Source of the DNA: Immundisolibacter cernigliae
GTDB lineage: Bacteria; Pseudomonadota; Gammaproteobacteria; Immundisolibacterales; Immundisolibacteraceae
DNA: 64,000 bases
Direction of reading: 5' to 3'
Assembly: GCF_001697225.1 (NCBI RefSeq)
Contig: NZ_CP014671.1
Span: 1,860,001-1,924,000 of the forward strand
Shown: positions 54,809 to 63,009 of the stretch, piece by piece
Layout: each line of letters starts with the position of its first letter
Numbering within the stretch: position 1 is the first letter of the stretch
Program-made: the position numbers and the translations under genes
The notes under the pieces: generated by a model
Told to the model about the DNA's origin: nothing
What the model saw: only the letters and a program-made list of their open reading frames with translations
Database searches by the model: none

Positions 54809-55972
54809 TTGGCCCGTATCGCCATCTTGGTCTCGTCCTGGCCGCGCGGCGCGATCCAGCGCCTGATGCTGAACCTAGCGGCGGAGTTTGCCGCCGCCGG
54901 CCATCGCGTCGATTTGCTGGCGCCGCGCGGACAGCCGCCCGCCGAGGGTCTGCCGGACGGCGTGCGGCTGCTGGAACTGGCGCCGCGCCTGGCCAGCCTG
55001 CCCGGTGTGCGGCGGCACAAGCGCTGGTTCGTACCGCTGGCCCTGCCGGCGCTGGTTGCGTATCTCGGGCGCGAGCGACCGGCCGCCCTGCTCAGCGGTG
55101 GCGAGTGGCCGAATGTGGTGTCGCTGCTGGGGCGCCGTCTGGCCGGCGGCTCGACCCGCATGGTGGTGTCCGAGCACATTCATGTCGGCGCCTCCACCGC
55201 CGGCACCGCGCAGCGCAAGCGCCGCCACCTGCTGCCCTGGCTGATGGCACGCCTGTACCCGCGTGCCGCGGCCGTCGTTGCCGTGTCCGAGGGCGTGCGC
55301 CAGGACCTGCTTGCGCGCTTTCCGCTGTCTCCGGCGCAGGTCCATACCATCTACAACCCGGTCATCACGCCGGCGCTGCTGGCCGCGCGCGATGCACCGC
55401 TGGACGATCCGTGGTTCACGCCCGGTGCGCCGCCGGTGCTGCTCAACGTGGCGCAACTGCGCGTGCAAAAAGACCAGGCCACACTGCTGCGGGCTTTTGC
55501 CCAGATACGCCAGCAGCGCCCGGCACGCCTGCTGATCCTGGGCGAAGGCAACCAGCGAGGACCGCTCGAAACCCTCGCCCGGGAGCTTGGCATCGCCGCC
55601 GACGTCCGTCTGGCCGGCTTCGTGCCCAATCCGCTGGCCTACATGCGCCGGGCAGCGGTGTTCGTGCTGTCCTCGGCCTGGGAGGGCTTGCCGACGGTGT
55701 TGATCGAGGCACTGGCCTGCGGCTGTCCGGTGGTCAGCAGCGACTGCCCGTCGGGGCCGCGGGAGATACTGGACGGCGGCCGCTACGGACGACTCACGCC
55801 AGTAGGCGACGCAAATACGCTGGCCGCTGCCATCGTGGCCAACCTGCATGCGCCAATCAACCGCGTCGGACTGGAAGAGCGCGGCATGGCATTCAGTGCC
55901 GCGTCTGCAGCCGGGCAGTATTTACGCCTGCTGCTGCCGCAATCGATAAATTTGTCTGCCCCCAACAGCTAA
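54809..55972 (+). CDS. Family 4 glycosyltransferase (second of two)
   Basis: The 387-residue GT-B enzyme has the N-terminal SSWPRGAIQRLMLNLAAEF and the C-terminal donor site NVAQLRVQKDQATLLRAF, SSAWEGLPTVLIEALACGC and CPSGPREILDGG. It is a likely product of duplication with the preceding gene; the donor site is kept while the acceptor half differs, suggesting a different acceptor. The start is TTG at 54809, 3 bases after the previous stop. Confidence 0.88.
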   Translation: MARIAILVSSWPRGAIQRLMLNLAAEFAAAGHRVDLLAPRGQPPAEGLPDGVRLLELAPRLASLPGVRRHKRWFVPLALPALVAYLGRERPAALLSGGEWPNVVSLLGRRLAGGSTRMVVSEHIHVGASTAGTAQRKRRHLLPWLMARLYPRAAAVVAVSEGVRQDLLARFPLSPAQVHTIYNPVITPALLAARDAPLDDPWFTPGAPPVLLNVAQLRVQKDQATLLRAFAQIRQQRPARLLILGEGNQRGPLETLARELGIAADVRLAGFVPNPLAYMRRAAVFVLSSAWEGLPTVLIEALACGCPVVSSDCPSGPREILDGGRYGRLTPVGDANTLAAAIVANLHAPINRVGLEERGMAFSAASAAGQYLRLLLPQSINLSAPNS

Positions 55973-55987
55973 TCACCGGAGCGTGAT

Positions 55988-56962
55988 GTGGCGAAAATCA
56001 ATGTCTTTGCATCGACAGCGCTCCCGAGACTGCCGCATCAGGCCGCCTACCTGGACGCCTTCCATCGCTCGCTGCGCGATGCCGGTGAGGATGTTGAATG
56101 GGTACAAGGCGGCTACCAAGCCTGCGATATTGCGGTGGTGTATGGTTATCCCAAACCCGACAGTCGGTCTGCGTGGGCATGTCGCGCCGTGTACGCACAG
56201 CACACCGGTCCCGTGGTGATCGTGGAGTCACCTTTTCTGGGCCGAACGCCATACATAGAGAAAAACGGCATTCGCGCCTTTATCCGGCGCATCCGCGGCA
56301 AGCGGAACCTGGTTGACCAGCATCTCTACTCCCGCATAGGCATCGACGGCGCGTTTCAGGACGATGCGGATTTTTGCAACGCGGGCTCCCCGGCGGATCG
56401 CTGGAATCTGCTGAGTCGTGAATTCTGCCTGGAGCTGCGCCCCTATCGCACGACCGGCTCGCATGTGCTGATCGTCGGTCAGAAGCCAGGTGATGCCTCC
56501 CTGCGCGGCTGCAACATCGTTGATTGGATGATTAACACTGTCACAGAGGTGCGGCGCTACACCGACCGGCCGATTGTGGTGCGGGCCCATCCGGCGGCAC
56601 TCCCGACGGATTTCCCGAAGATGAAAAAAGCCTGCGGCGCCAACCGAAACGTCCAGCTCGATATTCCGCCAACAGGCACCATCAACGACGCCCTGCGCGA
56701 CTGCTGGACTGCCGTCACCTATTCGTCGAGTGCGGCGATCAATGCCTTGCTCAATGGCACACCCGCCATCTCGATGTTACCGGCCAGCATGGCTTGGCCG
56801 GTCACGGATCACGACCTGTCGAAGGTCGAGAATCCGACCTTGCACGAGCGCGAGCAATGGCTATACGACCTTTGCTATGCGCAATGGTCCGTGGAAGAGA
56901 CCGCGCGCGGTATGGTGTGGGCGCGATTGAGAGACAAGCTGCTTCAAAAACTCAACCAATAA
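55988..56962 (+). CDS. Capsule-polysaccharide-type transferase, putative
   Basis: The 324-residue protein is a distant relative of the capsule/Kdo-type GT-B family. It contains VRAHPAALP and the C-terminal segment VTYSSSAAINALLNGTPAIS, the donor-binding loop typical of KpsS/KpsC-like enzymes. The start is GTG at 55988. Base composition is lower in GC than its neighbours, with more AT-rich codons, so it may be a later addition. It ends the glycosylation string. Donor and acceptor are unknown. Confidence 0.62.
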   Translation: MAKINVFASTALPRLPHQAAYLDAFHRSLRDAGEDVEWVQGGYQACDIAVVYGYPKPDSRSAWACRAVYAQHTGPVVIVESPFLGRTPYIEKNGIRAFIRRIRGKRNLVDQHLYSRIGIDGAFQDDADFCNAGSPADRWNLLSREFCLELRPYRTTGSHVLIVGQKPGDASLRGCNIVDWMINTVTEVRRYTDRPIVVRAHPAALPTDFPKMKKACGANRNVQLDIPPTGTINDALRDCWTAVTYSSSAAINALLNGTPAISMLPASMAWPVTDHDLSKVENPTLHEREQWLYDLCYAQWSVEETARGMVWARLRDKLLQKLNQ

Positions 56963-57054
56963 GCCAGGCATCGCCCTCAAGCCGCTCCTTGACTCGCTCT
57001 GTGGCGTGCAGCCGATGCCTATCTTGCGGTGCTGCTGCCCGAAGGGCTGTGAAA

Positions 57055-57077
57055 TCGCGGCGGGGCGCCGCTCCCAC
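57055..57077. repeat. REP-like element, single half (copy E)
   Basis: TCGCGGCGGGGCGCCGCTCC matches one unit of the REP-like family. It lies between the convergent genes ending at 56962 and 57104. The second unit is absent. Confidence 0.65.
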
Positions 57078-57103
57078 TGGGTGCACTTGAACCGATGTCG
57101 GCC

Positions 57104-58084
57104 TCAGTCCCCGACCACGATGCGGGCAATTTCCGGGCTCGGGAACATCAGTTCCAGCCAGTTGTCAGCCAATGGCTGGATCACTTCCACGAACAATCCG
57201 GCCAGCGACTGGCCGCCGTCGAAGTAGGCAAAGGCCATCAGGCCCGGGATGCTGGCGGACTGGCCGACCACGATGCCGCGCGGCGCCAACTCGGCCGCCG
57301 CGCGCTGGAAGTCCTGCGGCGGCGCCAGGCTGACCATGATGTGATGCACGCACTCGCCGCGCCGGTCGAGCGCGTCGCGGTAGACGGTGGGGCCGCTGAG
57401 CGGCTCGACCAGTTCGAAGCAGGCGCCGCCGCGGCGGCCGATGGCCAGCCGCGCCGTATGTTCGACTGGCTTGCCGTAGTACTCGCAGCCTGGCATCTGC
57501 GCGCTGTCGATGCCGATGTCCACCCAGACCTCGACGCCCAGCAGCGCGCGAAAGCGTGCCTTGGCGGCGTCCAGGTCACGCACCATCACCGACACCTGAT
57601 AGAGCTTTTGCACCGGCAGGATGGCGTCACCGGGCAGGTGCAGCGGCTCGCCGTGCGGGATCAGCGCATCGGCGTCGGCGAACACCAGGCCCAGGCCGCC
57701 CAGCGCCGTGCGGCTGTCCAGCAGCCGGCGCCGGCCGCCATGCTCCTCGTGCTCGGCCACGGTGCCCAGACCGGTGGCCGCCTGCGCCTGGGTCAGCGCC
57801 GCCCAGTCGGGGGCCGGGATCACCACGTGGCTCGGCCCCTCGCCGCAGCGGGCCAGTTCGTCCGCCCATAGCCCTGACTGCGGCTCGATCAGCTCGAAGC
57901 CGACGCCGTTGGCGTAACCCACCGCCTGCCGGTGGGCGTACTCGTTCCCGTCCGCAGTGCGCCCGGCGCAGTCGGCGACGCGCCAGTTGTTGATGCCGAA
58001 AAAGCGTGCGTACTGGGCGGCGGCGGCGCGGCAGTCGCGCGTCAGCACGCCGACCCGGGCGATGGCGGTTACCGGCAGCGGCAT
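57104..58084 (-). CDS. Two-domain VOC-family protein
   Basis: The 326-residue protein is made of two vicinal-oxygen-chelate modules (about 8-140 and 165-300). The first has the segment ARVGVLTRDCRAAAAQYARF and GFELIEP; the second has QVSVMVRDLDAAKARFRAL and CFELVEPLSG followed by HHIMVSL. Such proteins include dioxygenases, glyoxalases and epimerases and use metal held by H/E residues. The reaction cannot be named. It is the last gene of the catabolic cluster on this strand. Confidence 0.8.
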   Translation of the reverse strand: MPLPVTAIARVGVLTRDCRAAAAQYARFFGINNWRVADCAGRTADGNEYAHRQAVGYANGVGFELIEPQSGLWADELARCGEGPSHVVIPAPDWAALTQAQAATGLGTVAEHEEHGGRRRLLDSRTALGGLGLVFADADALIPHGEPLHLPGDAILPVQKLYQVSVMVRDLDAAKARFRALLGVEVWVDIGIDSAQMPGCEYYGKPVEHTARLAIGRRGGACFELVEPLSGPTVYRDALDRRGECVHHIMVSLAPPQDFQRAAAELAPRGIVVGQSASIPGLMAFAYFDGGQSLAGLFVEVIQPLADNWLELMFPSPEIARIVVGD

Positions 58085-58094
58085 GACGAACTCC

Positions 58095-59486
58095 TCACAA
58101 ATTCGGCGGGATGAACAGCATGGCGATCATCATCATGATGCCGATCGGCACGCCGACCATGAACGAATAGCCGGCAAAGCGCCCGAAGCGGATACCGGTA
58201 ATGGCGACGATGGGGATCGCCATGTACGGATGGATCAGGTTGGTCAGCGAGCCGCCGTGCATGTAGGCGATCAGCGTGGTGGTGACCGACACGCCCAGTT
58301 CGCGCGCCGCCGGAATGACGTAGGGCGCCTCGATGATCCACTTCGAGCCGGCCGAGGGCACGAAGAAATCCATGATCCCCGAGTAGACGTAGATCACCAG
58401 CGGGAACATTTCCTGACTGGAGAAGCGCACGAACAGCCCGCTCAGCCAGTGCCCGAGCTCGGTGCCGGTCATCAGGCCGAAGATGCCGCCGTAGAACGGG
58501 AACTGCAGCACCACGCCGTAGGCCGAATCAAGCCCGCGGCGCACCGCCTGCACGAACGACAGCGGATTGCCGTGCAGCAGCAGCGCCAGACCCAGGAACA
58601 CGGCGTTGTAGGCGTTGATGTTCCAGGCGCGGGCGAAACCCTGCGTCTGCATGTTGTAGCCGAGCGTGAACAGCACCATGCCGCCGGCCAGGTAACACCA
58701 GACGCGCCGGTTCTCCAGCCAGCTGGCGGGCGTGGCGCGCTCGGGCTCGATGCTGGGCGGCTGCGGCAGCATGGCGTCCAGACGCTCCTGATCGAGCGTC
58801 ACCACCGGCGTCCTGCCGCGCGGATGCAGGGCGCAGATCGCTGCGATGCTGATCACCGACAGCAGCGCCAGCAGCATCAGGTTGAAGTGCGCGAACACGG
58901 TCTCGGTGACCGGGTACAGGCGATCGACGATGGGGTTGCCGGCGGCGGGCTTGATCATCGGGTTGTCGGGCGTGGCCATGATCAGCGCGGCGGAACCTGA
59001 CAGCGCCGCGTTGGTGACGGTGCCCACGCCCATGAAGGCGGCCGCGCACAGCACGCGGATGTCGGTTTTCGGATTGCGCCGCGCCACGAACGGGATCAGC
59101 AGCGCGCTGACCACGAAGCACAGCGCCCAGTTGAGCAGGCCGGTCAGGGTGGTGGTGACCGCCAGCAGCAGCACCGCCTGCACCGGTTTGTCCGGATTGG
59201 GGATGCGCGCCAGGCGGTCGAACATCCAGAAGCCGGGCCGCGACATGACGCAGGCATAGGCCGCGAACACCGAAATCGAGAACTGCATGGTGATCTGCAG
59301 CAGACCCCACATGCCGTTGCCCCAGGCGGTCACGGCATGCAGCGGCTCGACACCGGCGCCGAACACGCCCAGAAACAGGGCGATGGCGGTCAGCACCATG
59401 CACACCACCCAGGCGTCCGGGATGTAACGCTCGGCCACGCCCGAGGCGGCGTTGCCGGCGCGGCTGAAGGCTTCCAGCAAGGCCAT
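58095..59486 (-). CDS. Short-chain fatty acid transporter, AtoE family
   Basis: The 463-residue membrane protein has at least 10 hydrophobic segments and matches AtoE-type short-chain fatty acid transporters. Typical patterns include SGSAALIMATPDNPM and GGIFGLMTG. It likely takes up a short organic acid for activation by the acyl-CoA synthetase of the same cluster. It starts at 59486, with GAGGGGAGA-like purines upstream, and lies 48 bases after the thioesterase stop. Confidence 0.88.
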   Translation of the reverse strand: MALLEAFSRAGNAASGVAERYIPDAWVVCMVLTAIALFLGVFGAGVEPLHAVTAWGNGMWGLLQITMQFSISVFAAYACVMSRPGFWMFDRLARIPNPDKPVQAVLLLAVTTTLTGLLNWALCFVVSALLIPFVARRNPKTDIRVLCAAAFMGVGTVTNAALSGSAALIMATPDNPMIKPAAGNPIVDRLYPVTETVFAHFNLMLLALLSVISIAAICALHPRGRTPVVTLDQERLDAMLPQPPSIEPERATPASWLENRRVWCYLAGGMVLFTLGYNMQTQGFARAWNINAYNAVFLGLALLLHGNPLSFVQAVRRGLDSAYGVVLQFPFYGGIFGLMTGTELGHWLSGLFVRFSSQEMFPLVIYVYSGIMDFFVPSAGSKWIIEAPYVIPAARELGVSVTTTLIAYMHGGSLTNLIHPYMAIPIVAITGIRFGRFAGYSFMVGVPIGIMMMIAMLFIPPNL

Positions 59487-59534
59487 CTCCCCTCCTTTCG
59501 CGTTGTCCGGCGCCGGTCTTGGCGCCGCGCCCGG

Positions 59535-59954
59535 TCAGGCCGGGATTTTCTTCTGCAGCCGGGCGTTGAACTTCTCGGCGTCGACGACGAAGCGCTCGTG
59601 TGTGCCCTCGGCAATCGTGTCCACGCCGTCGTGGGCGCTGACGGTGAATTTCAGACGCTTGCCGTCGACCTCGTCCAGACGCACCTGCACGGTCACCGTC
59701 AGGCCCGGCGGCGTGGCCGCCAGGTGCGACACGTTGATGTGCGTGCCCACGCTCTGCTCGGCCGGCCAGTCCAGGTGCGGCTTGATGGCGTCGATGCAGG
59801 CCCACTCCAGCAGCGCCACCATGTAGCCGGTGGCGAATACCCGCGGCATGGCCTGGAAGTCGGCCGCCTCGGGGTAGATGTTGGGCACCGTCTTGGCGTC
59901 GGTGACGGTGAACTGGAAGCTGTGTTCCAGGCCGGGTTTGAGGCTGTCTTTCAT
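59535..59954 (-). CDS. FlK-like hotdog-fold acyl-CoA thioesterase
   Basis: The 139-residue protein has the FlK pattern: an N-terminal strand with TVTDAKTVPNIYPEA, TGYMVALLEWACIDAI (the acidic residue of the active-site helix), and a histidine strand VGTHINVSHLAATPPG. FlK hydrolyses fluoroacetyl-CoA; relatives act on other short acyl-CoA. In this operon it may release a CoA product or protect against a toxic acyl-CoA. It lies between the acyl-CoA synthetase and the transporter genes. Confidence 0.82.
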   Translation of the reverse strand: MKDSLKPGLEHSFQFTVTDAKTVPNIYPEAADFQAMPRVFATGYMVALLEWACIDAIKPHLDWPAEQSVGTHINVSHLAATPPGLTVTVQVRLDEVDGKRLKFTVSAHDGVDTIAEGTHERFVVDAEKFNARLQKKIPA

Positions 59955-59967
59955 GGCAGATTTCCGG

Positions 59968-62061
59968 TCAGTCGAAACGCGCCAGGGCGTCGATCAGCGT
60001 GGTCGGCGTACCGGCAGGCGGCACGATGATGGGGTTCAGGTCCAGCTCCTGAAGGCTGCCGCGGTGGTCGTAGGCGAACTGCGACAGGCCCACCAGGGTG
60101 CTGACCAGCGAGGCAGTATCCAGCGCCGGCTTGCCGCGGTAGCCGTTCAGGATCTTGCGCACGCCGATGCGGTCGATCATGAGCTCGGCCTGCTCGGGCG
60201 TGATCGGACACAGGGCATGCGCATGCTTGTCGAACAGCTCGGCCAGCACGCCGCCAGCGCCCAGGGTGAGCACCGGCCCGGCCACGTGGTCGTGCACGAC
60301 GCCGGCCAGCAGTTCCAGGCTGTCCGACAGGTCCAGCATGGGCTGGGCGATGATCGACCAAGTCTTGAGTTTCTGCTTCTTGGCGATGGCGGTCAGCGCC
60401 TTGACCGCGGCCGCGCAGGCGGTGTCGTCGGCAATGCCGACCTTGACCGCGCCGTGTTCGGTCTTGTGCGGCAGGCCGGGCGATTCGAGCTTCAGCACCG
60501 CCGGGAACGCCGGCTTGCCCTTGCCGGCCTTGCCGGTGTGATCCAGCAGCGTCACATGCCCGGCGCAGTGCAGGCCGTACGCGGCCAGCGGCTTGACCAT
60601 GTCCGGGAAGGTCGCCACCGCCGGGCCCTTCCAGCGCTTGGGTTTGTCGTTGCACCAGCCCTGCGGCAGATAACCGGGTTTGTCGAAGTAGTCGCGCATG
60701 GCCGCCAGGCCACGCGCCAGTGCCTGCCCGCCCTGCACGTTGGGCAGCGGGTCGCTGTCCAGCCAGTCGCGGTAGGTGTCCTTGAGCGCACTGGTCTCGA
60801 TGCAGCTGGCGATGATCGGCTTCTGGATGCGGCCCTGCCAGGTTGCGACCGGGGCATAGAAGCGCTCGCCGCCATCCCAGTTGCCGAACATGATCGACAC
60901 CGCGTCGTAGCCTTCATGCTTGATCATTTCGTCCGCCATCTGGAAGTAGACCTCGGCAAAACCGTAGATCTGTGCCGTGATGTCGAAGGGGTTGTTGAAG
61001 GTGACGTTCTCGACCCAGCCGGGCAGCAGCTTGGTGACACTCTCGGGCAGGGGCGGCGTTTCGATGCCCTCGTCGGCGAAGTAGTCACCCATCAGCGCCG
61101 ACCAGCCGCCGGAGATGCTGATCAGACCGGCCGTACGCACCGGCCGCCAGCTGCGCGGCGGGGTGACGGCGAACACCGAGGCGCGGTCCAGCGCCTCGTC
61201 CAGCGTGTCGACCGGGATGGCGCCGGCCGCCTCGATGGCGGCGCGCGTGATCGCGCCGGTGGTGGTGATGGCGCCGGTGTGGCCCAGCGCCGCACCGCGG
61301 CCGGCTTCGGACCTGCCGATTGCGACCACGATGACGGGCGTGTTGTTGGCCCGGCATTTCTGTACTGCTTCAACGAAGTGTGGGTAGTCGCCGAACTGCT
61401 CGACGTAGGTCACCACCACCCGCGTGTCGGAATTGGTGGCCAGGAAATTGAGCGCATCGGTGAGCGCGAAATTGACCTGATTGCCGGTCGAAATCTGGAA
61501 GCTGATGCCAAGACCGCGGTCCCAGGTCAGGCAGCACAGCGCGCCCAGCACGCCGCTGGACTGGCCCAGCAGCGCCACCGTGCCGTGCCGGTAGGGGCGG
61601 TTGATGGGGCCGGTCCACAGGTGCAGGCCGGCGCCGGCGTTGATGTAGCCGTTGCAGTTGGGGCCGATGATGATCAGGCCCAGTTTTTCGGCCTGCGCCC
61701 GCAACTTGGCCAGCGGCTCCGGCTGCTCGAAGCCGGCCGCCAGCACATAGGCAGCCTTGCAGCCGGTGGCCGCCACCTGTTCCAGCATGGCCGGCACATG
61801 CTTGGCGCCCAGCAGCACGGCCGCGATGTCGGGTTTTTCCGGCAGGTCTGCCACCGACTTGAAGGACTGGAAACCCAGCACCGAACTGCGCGAGGGGTTG
61901 ACCACGTACACGCGGCCCTGGAAACCGTGGCCACGCAGGCCATCGAGCAACTGGCGCGACCACAGGGTGTCCGGCGAGGCGCCGATAACGGCCACCACCT
62001 TGGGATTGAAAAACGCCTCGACGGTGGCGGCGTCGTAGTGAGCCGCGCGCACAGCAGTCAT
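59968..62061 (-). CDS. ADP-forming acyl-CoA synthetase (acetate-CoA ligase family), fused form
   Basis: The 697-residue protein joins a CoA-binding domain (about 10-110, VVAVIGASPDTLWSRQ), a succinyl-CoA-ligase-like flavodoxin domain with the phospho-histidine in GHTGAITTTG (near residue 275), and a C-terminal ATP-grasp domain (about 480-697, ELDLNPIIV at the end). It converts a short organic acid, CoA and ATP to acyl-CoA, ADP and phosphate. The ATG at 62061 has GGAGG 4 bases upstream. Its neighbours point to acids imported by the AtoE-type transporter. Confidence 0.88.
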   Translation of the reverse strand: MTAVRAAHYDAATVEAFFNPKVVAVIGASPDTLWSRQLLDGLRGHGFQGRVYVVNPSRSSVLGFQSFKSVADLPEKPDIAAVLLGAKHVPAMLEQVAATGCKAAYVLAAGFEQPEPLAKLRAQAEKLGLIIIGPNCNGYINAGAGLHLWTGPINRPYRHGTVALLGQSSGVLGALCCLTWDRGLGISFQISTGNQVNFALTDALNFLATNSDTRVVVTYVEQFGDYPHFVEAVQKCRANNTPVIVVAIGRSEAGRGAALGHTGAITTTGAITRAAIEAAGAIPVDTLDEALDRASVFAVTPPRSWRPVRTAGLISISGGWSALMGDYFADEGIETPPLPESVTKLLPGWVENVTFNNPFDITAQIYGFAEVYFQMADEMIKHEGYDAVSIMFGNWDGGERFYAPVATWQGRIQKPIIASCIETSALKDTYRDWLDSDPLPNVQGGQALARGLAAMRDYFDKPGYLPQGWCNDKPKRWKGPAVATFPDMVKPLAAYGLHCAGHVTLLDHTGKAGKGKPAFPAVLKLESPGLPHKTEHGAVKVGIADDTACAAAVKALTAIAKKQKLKTWSIIAQPMLDLSDSLELLAGVVHDHVAGPVLTLGAGGVLAELFDKHAHALCPITPEQAELMIDRIGVRKILNGYRGKPALDTASLVSTLVGLSQFAYDHRGSLQELDLNPIIVPPAGTPTTLIDALARFD

Positions 62062-62128
62062 GAAACCTCCTTGACGAAAAACGGCCGCGGGCCGGGCACC
62101 GGCTGGCACCCGGCCCGCGGAATGAGAT

Positions 62129-62587
62129 TCAGTTGAGCTTGAGGATGGCCTCGATCATGGCCCGCGCGGCGGCTTCGTCAAGCTGCGGGTGGGCAATCAT
62201 CGGCGTCGGCCCCCATACGCCACCGCCGCCGTGCAGGACTTTCTGCGTCAGCTTGTCCACGGCCTGCGGGTCGGTGCGGTACAGCCCTGCCACGACGCGC
62301 AGCGGCGGGCCGATGCGGGCGCCGTTCACGTCGTGGCAGGAATAGCAGCCGTCCTTGATCAAGGTATCCGGCAGGCCGGCGGCCGCAAACGTTGCAGCCG
62401 CGCTTTCGGGCGGCAGGGCGGCGACCGGCTCGGCTGGCGCCGGCTGGGTGGCAGGCGCCGGGGCAGTTGCCGGCGGCGGACTTGCCGGCGCGCTGCTGGC
62501 CCCGGCTTGCGGCGCCTCCTGATCCTTGCCGCAGCCCGCCAGGCTGGCCACGGTTAGTACCCCCACGAGCAAGCCCTTCATTGACAT
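62129..62587 (-). CDS. Cytochrome c lipoprotein
   Basis: The 152-residue precursor has a lipobox near residue 16-19 (SLAGC), a proline/alanine-rich linker (about 28-60), and a single c-type heme motif CYSCH with a later methionine ligand candidate (PMIAH). It is thus a membrane-anchored periplasmic electron carrier. The start is ATG 62587; an upstream GTG at 62596 has AGGGG about 10 bases ahead and is possible. It may pass electrons from an oxidation step of this pathway. Confidence 0.82.
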   Translation of the reverse strand: MSMKGLLVGVLTVASLAGCGKDQEAPQAGASSAPASPPPATAPAPATQPAPAEPVAALPPESAAATFAAAGLPDTLIKDGCYSCHDVNGARIGPPLRVVAGLYRTDPQAVDKLTQKVLHGGGGVWGPTPMIAHPQLDEAAARAMIEAILKLN

Positions 62588-62634
62588 GCCTGACACGTCG
62601 CTTCCCCTCCCGTAACTCGGTGTTTTGGTGACTA

Positions 62635-62985
62635 TCAGCTCGCCAAGAGGCGCCGTTCCATGGTTTCCGACAACACGTCCAGGTGCTCTGCGCCCAGGCT
62701 CTCCTGCACATCCGCACCCTTGAACAGCTCCACGCAGACCGCCGCCTCCATGAACATCAGGCCCAGGTACAGCAGCGGCTTTTGCTCGGCCGGCAGCGCG
62801 TCGATCGAGAATTTCGACAGATGCTCGGCCAGCGCCTCCATGCGCGGCAACAGCGTGCGGTAGTAGTCGGTCAGCTCGACCATGCTGGAGGCAAGGCGCT
62901 TGCGCATCCGGGCATCTTCCGTCGGCAGCGCCCACGGCATGAAGCGCTCCAGATCGGCAAACTCAACGGGCAAGGTATTGGACAT
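62635..62985 (-). CDS. Uncharacterised small helical protein
   Basis: The 116-residue protein is predicted all-helical, with no membrane segment or signal peptide. It starts MSNTLPVEFADLERFMPWA and has a C-terminal region LGLMFMEAAVCVELFKG. I do not recognise a family. It lies between the luciferase-like monooxygenase and the cytochrome gene on the same strand and is probably part of that operon. Its composition matches its neighbours. Confidence 0.7.
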   Translation of the reverse strand: MSNTLPVEFADLERFMPWALPTEDARMRKRLASSMVELTDYYRTLLPRMEALAEHLSKFSIDALPAEQKPLLYLGLMFMEAAVCVELFKGADVQESLGAEHLDVLSETMERRLLAS

Positions 62986-63009
62986 GGCGACCGGTCTCCT
63001 GCTTGTCGA

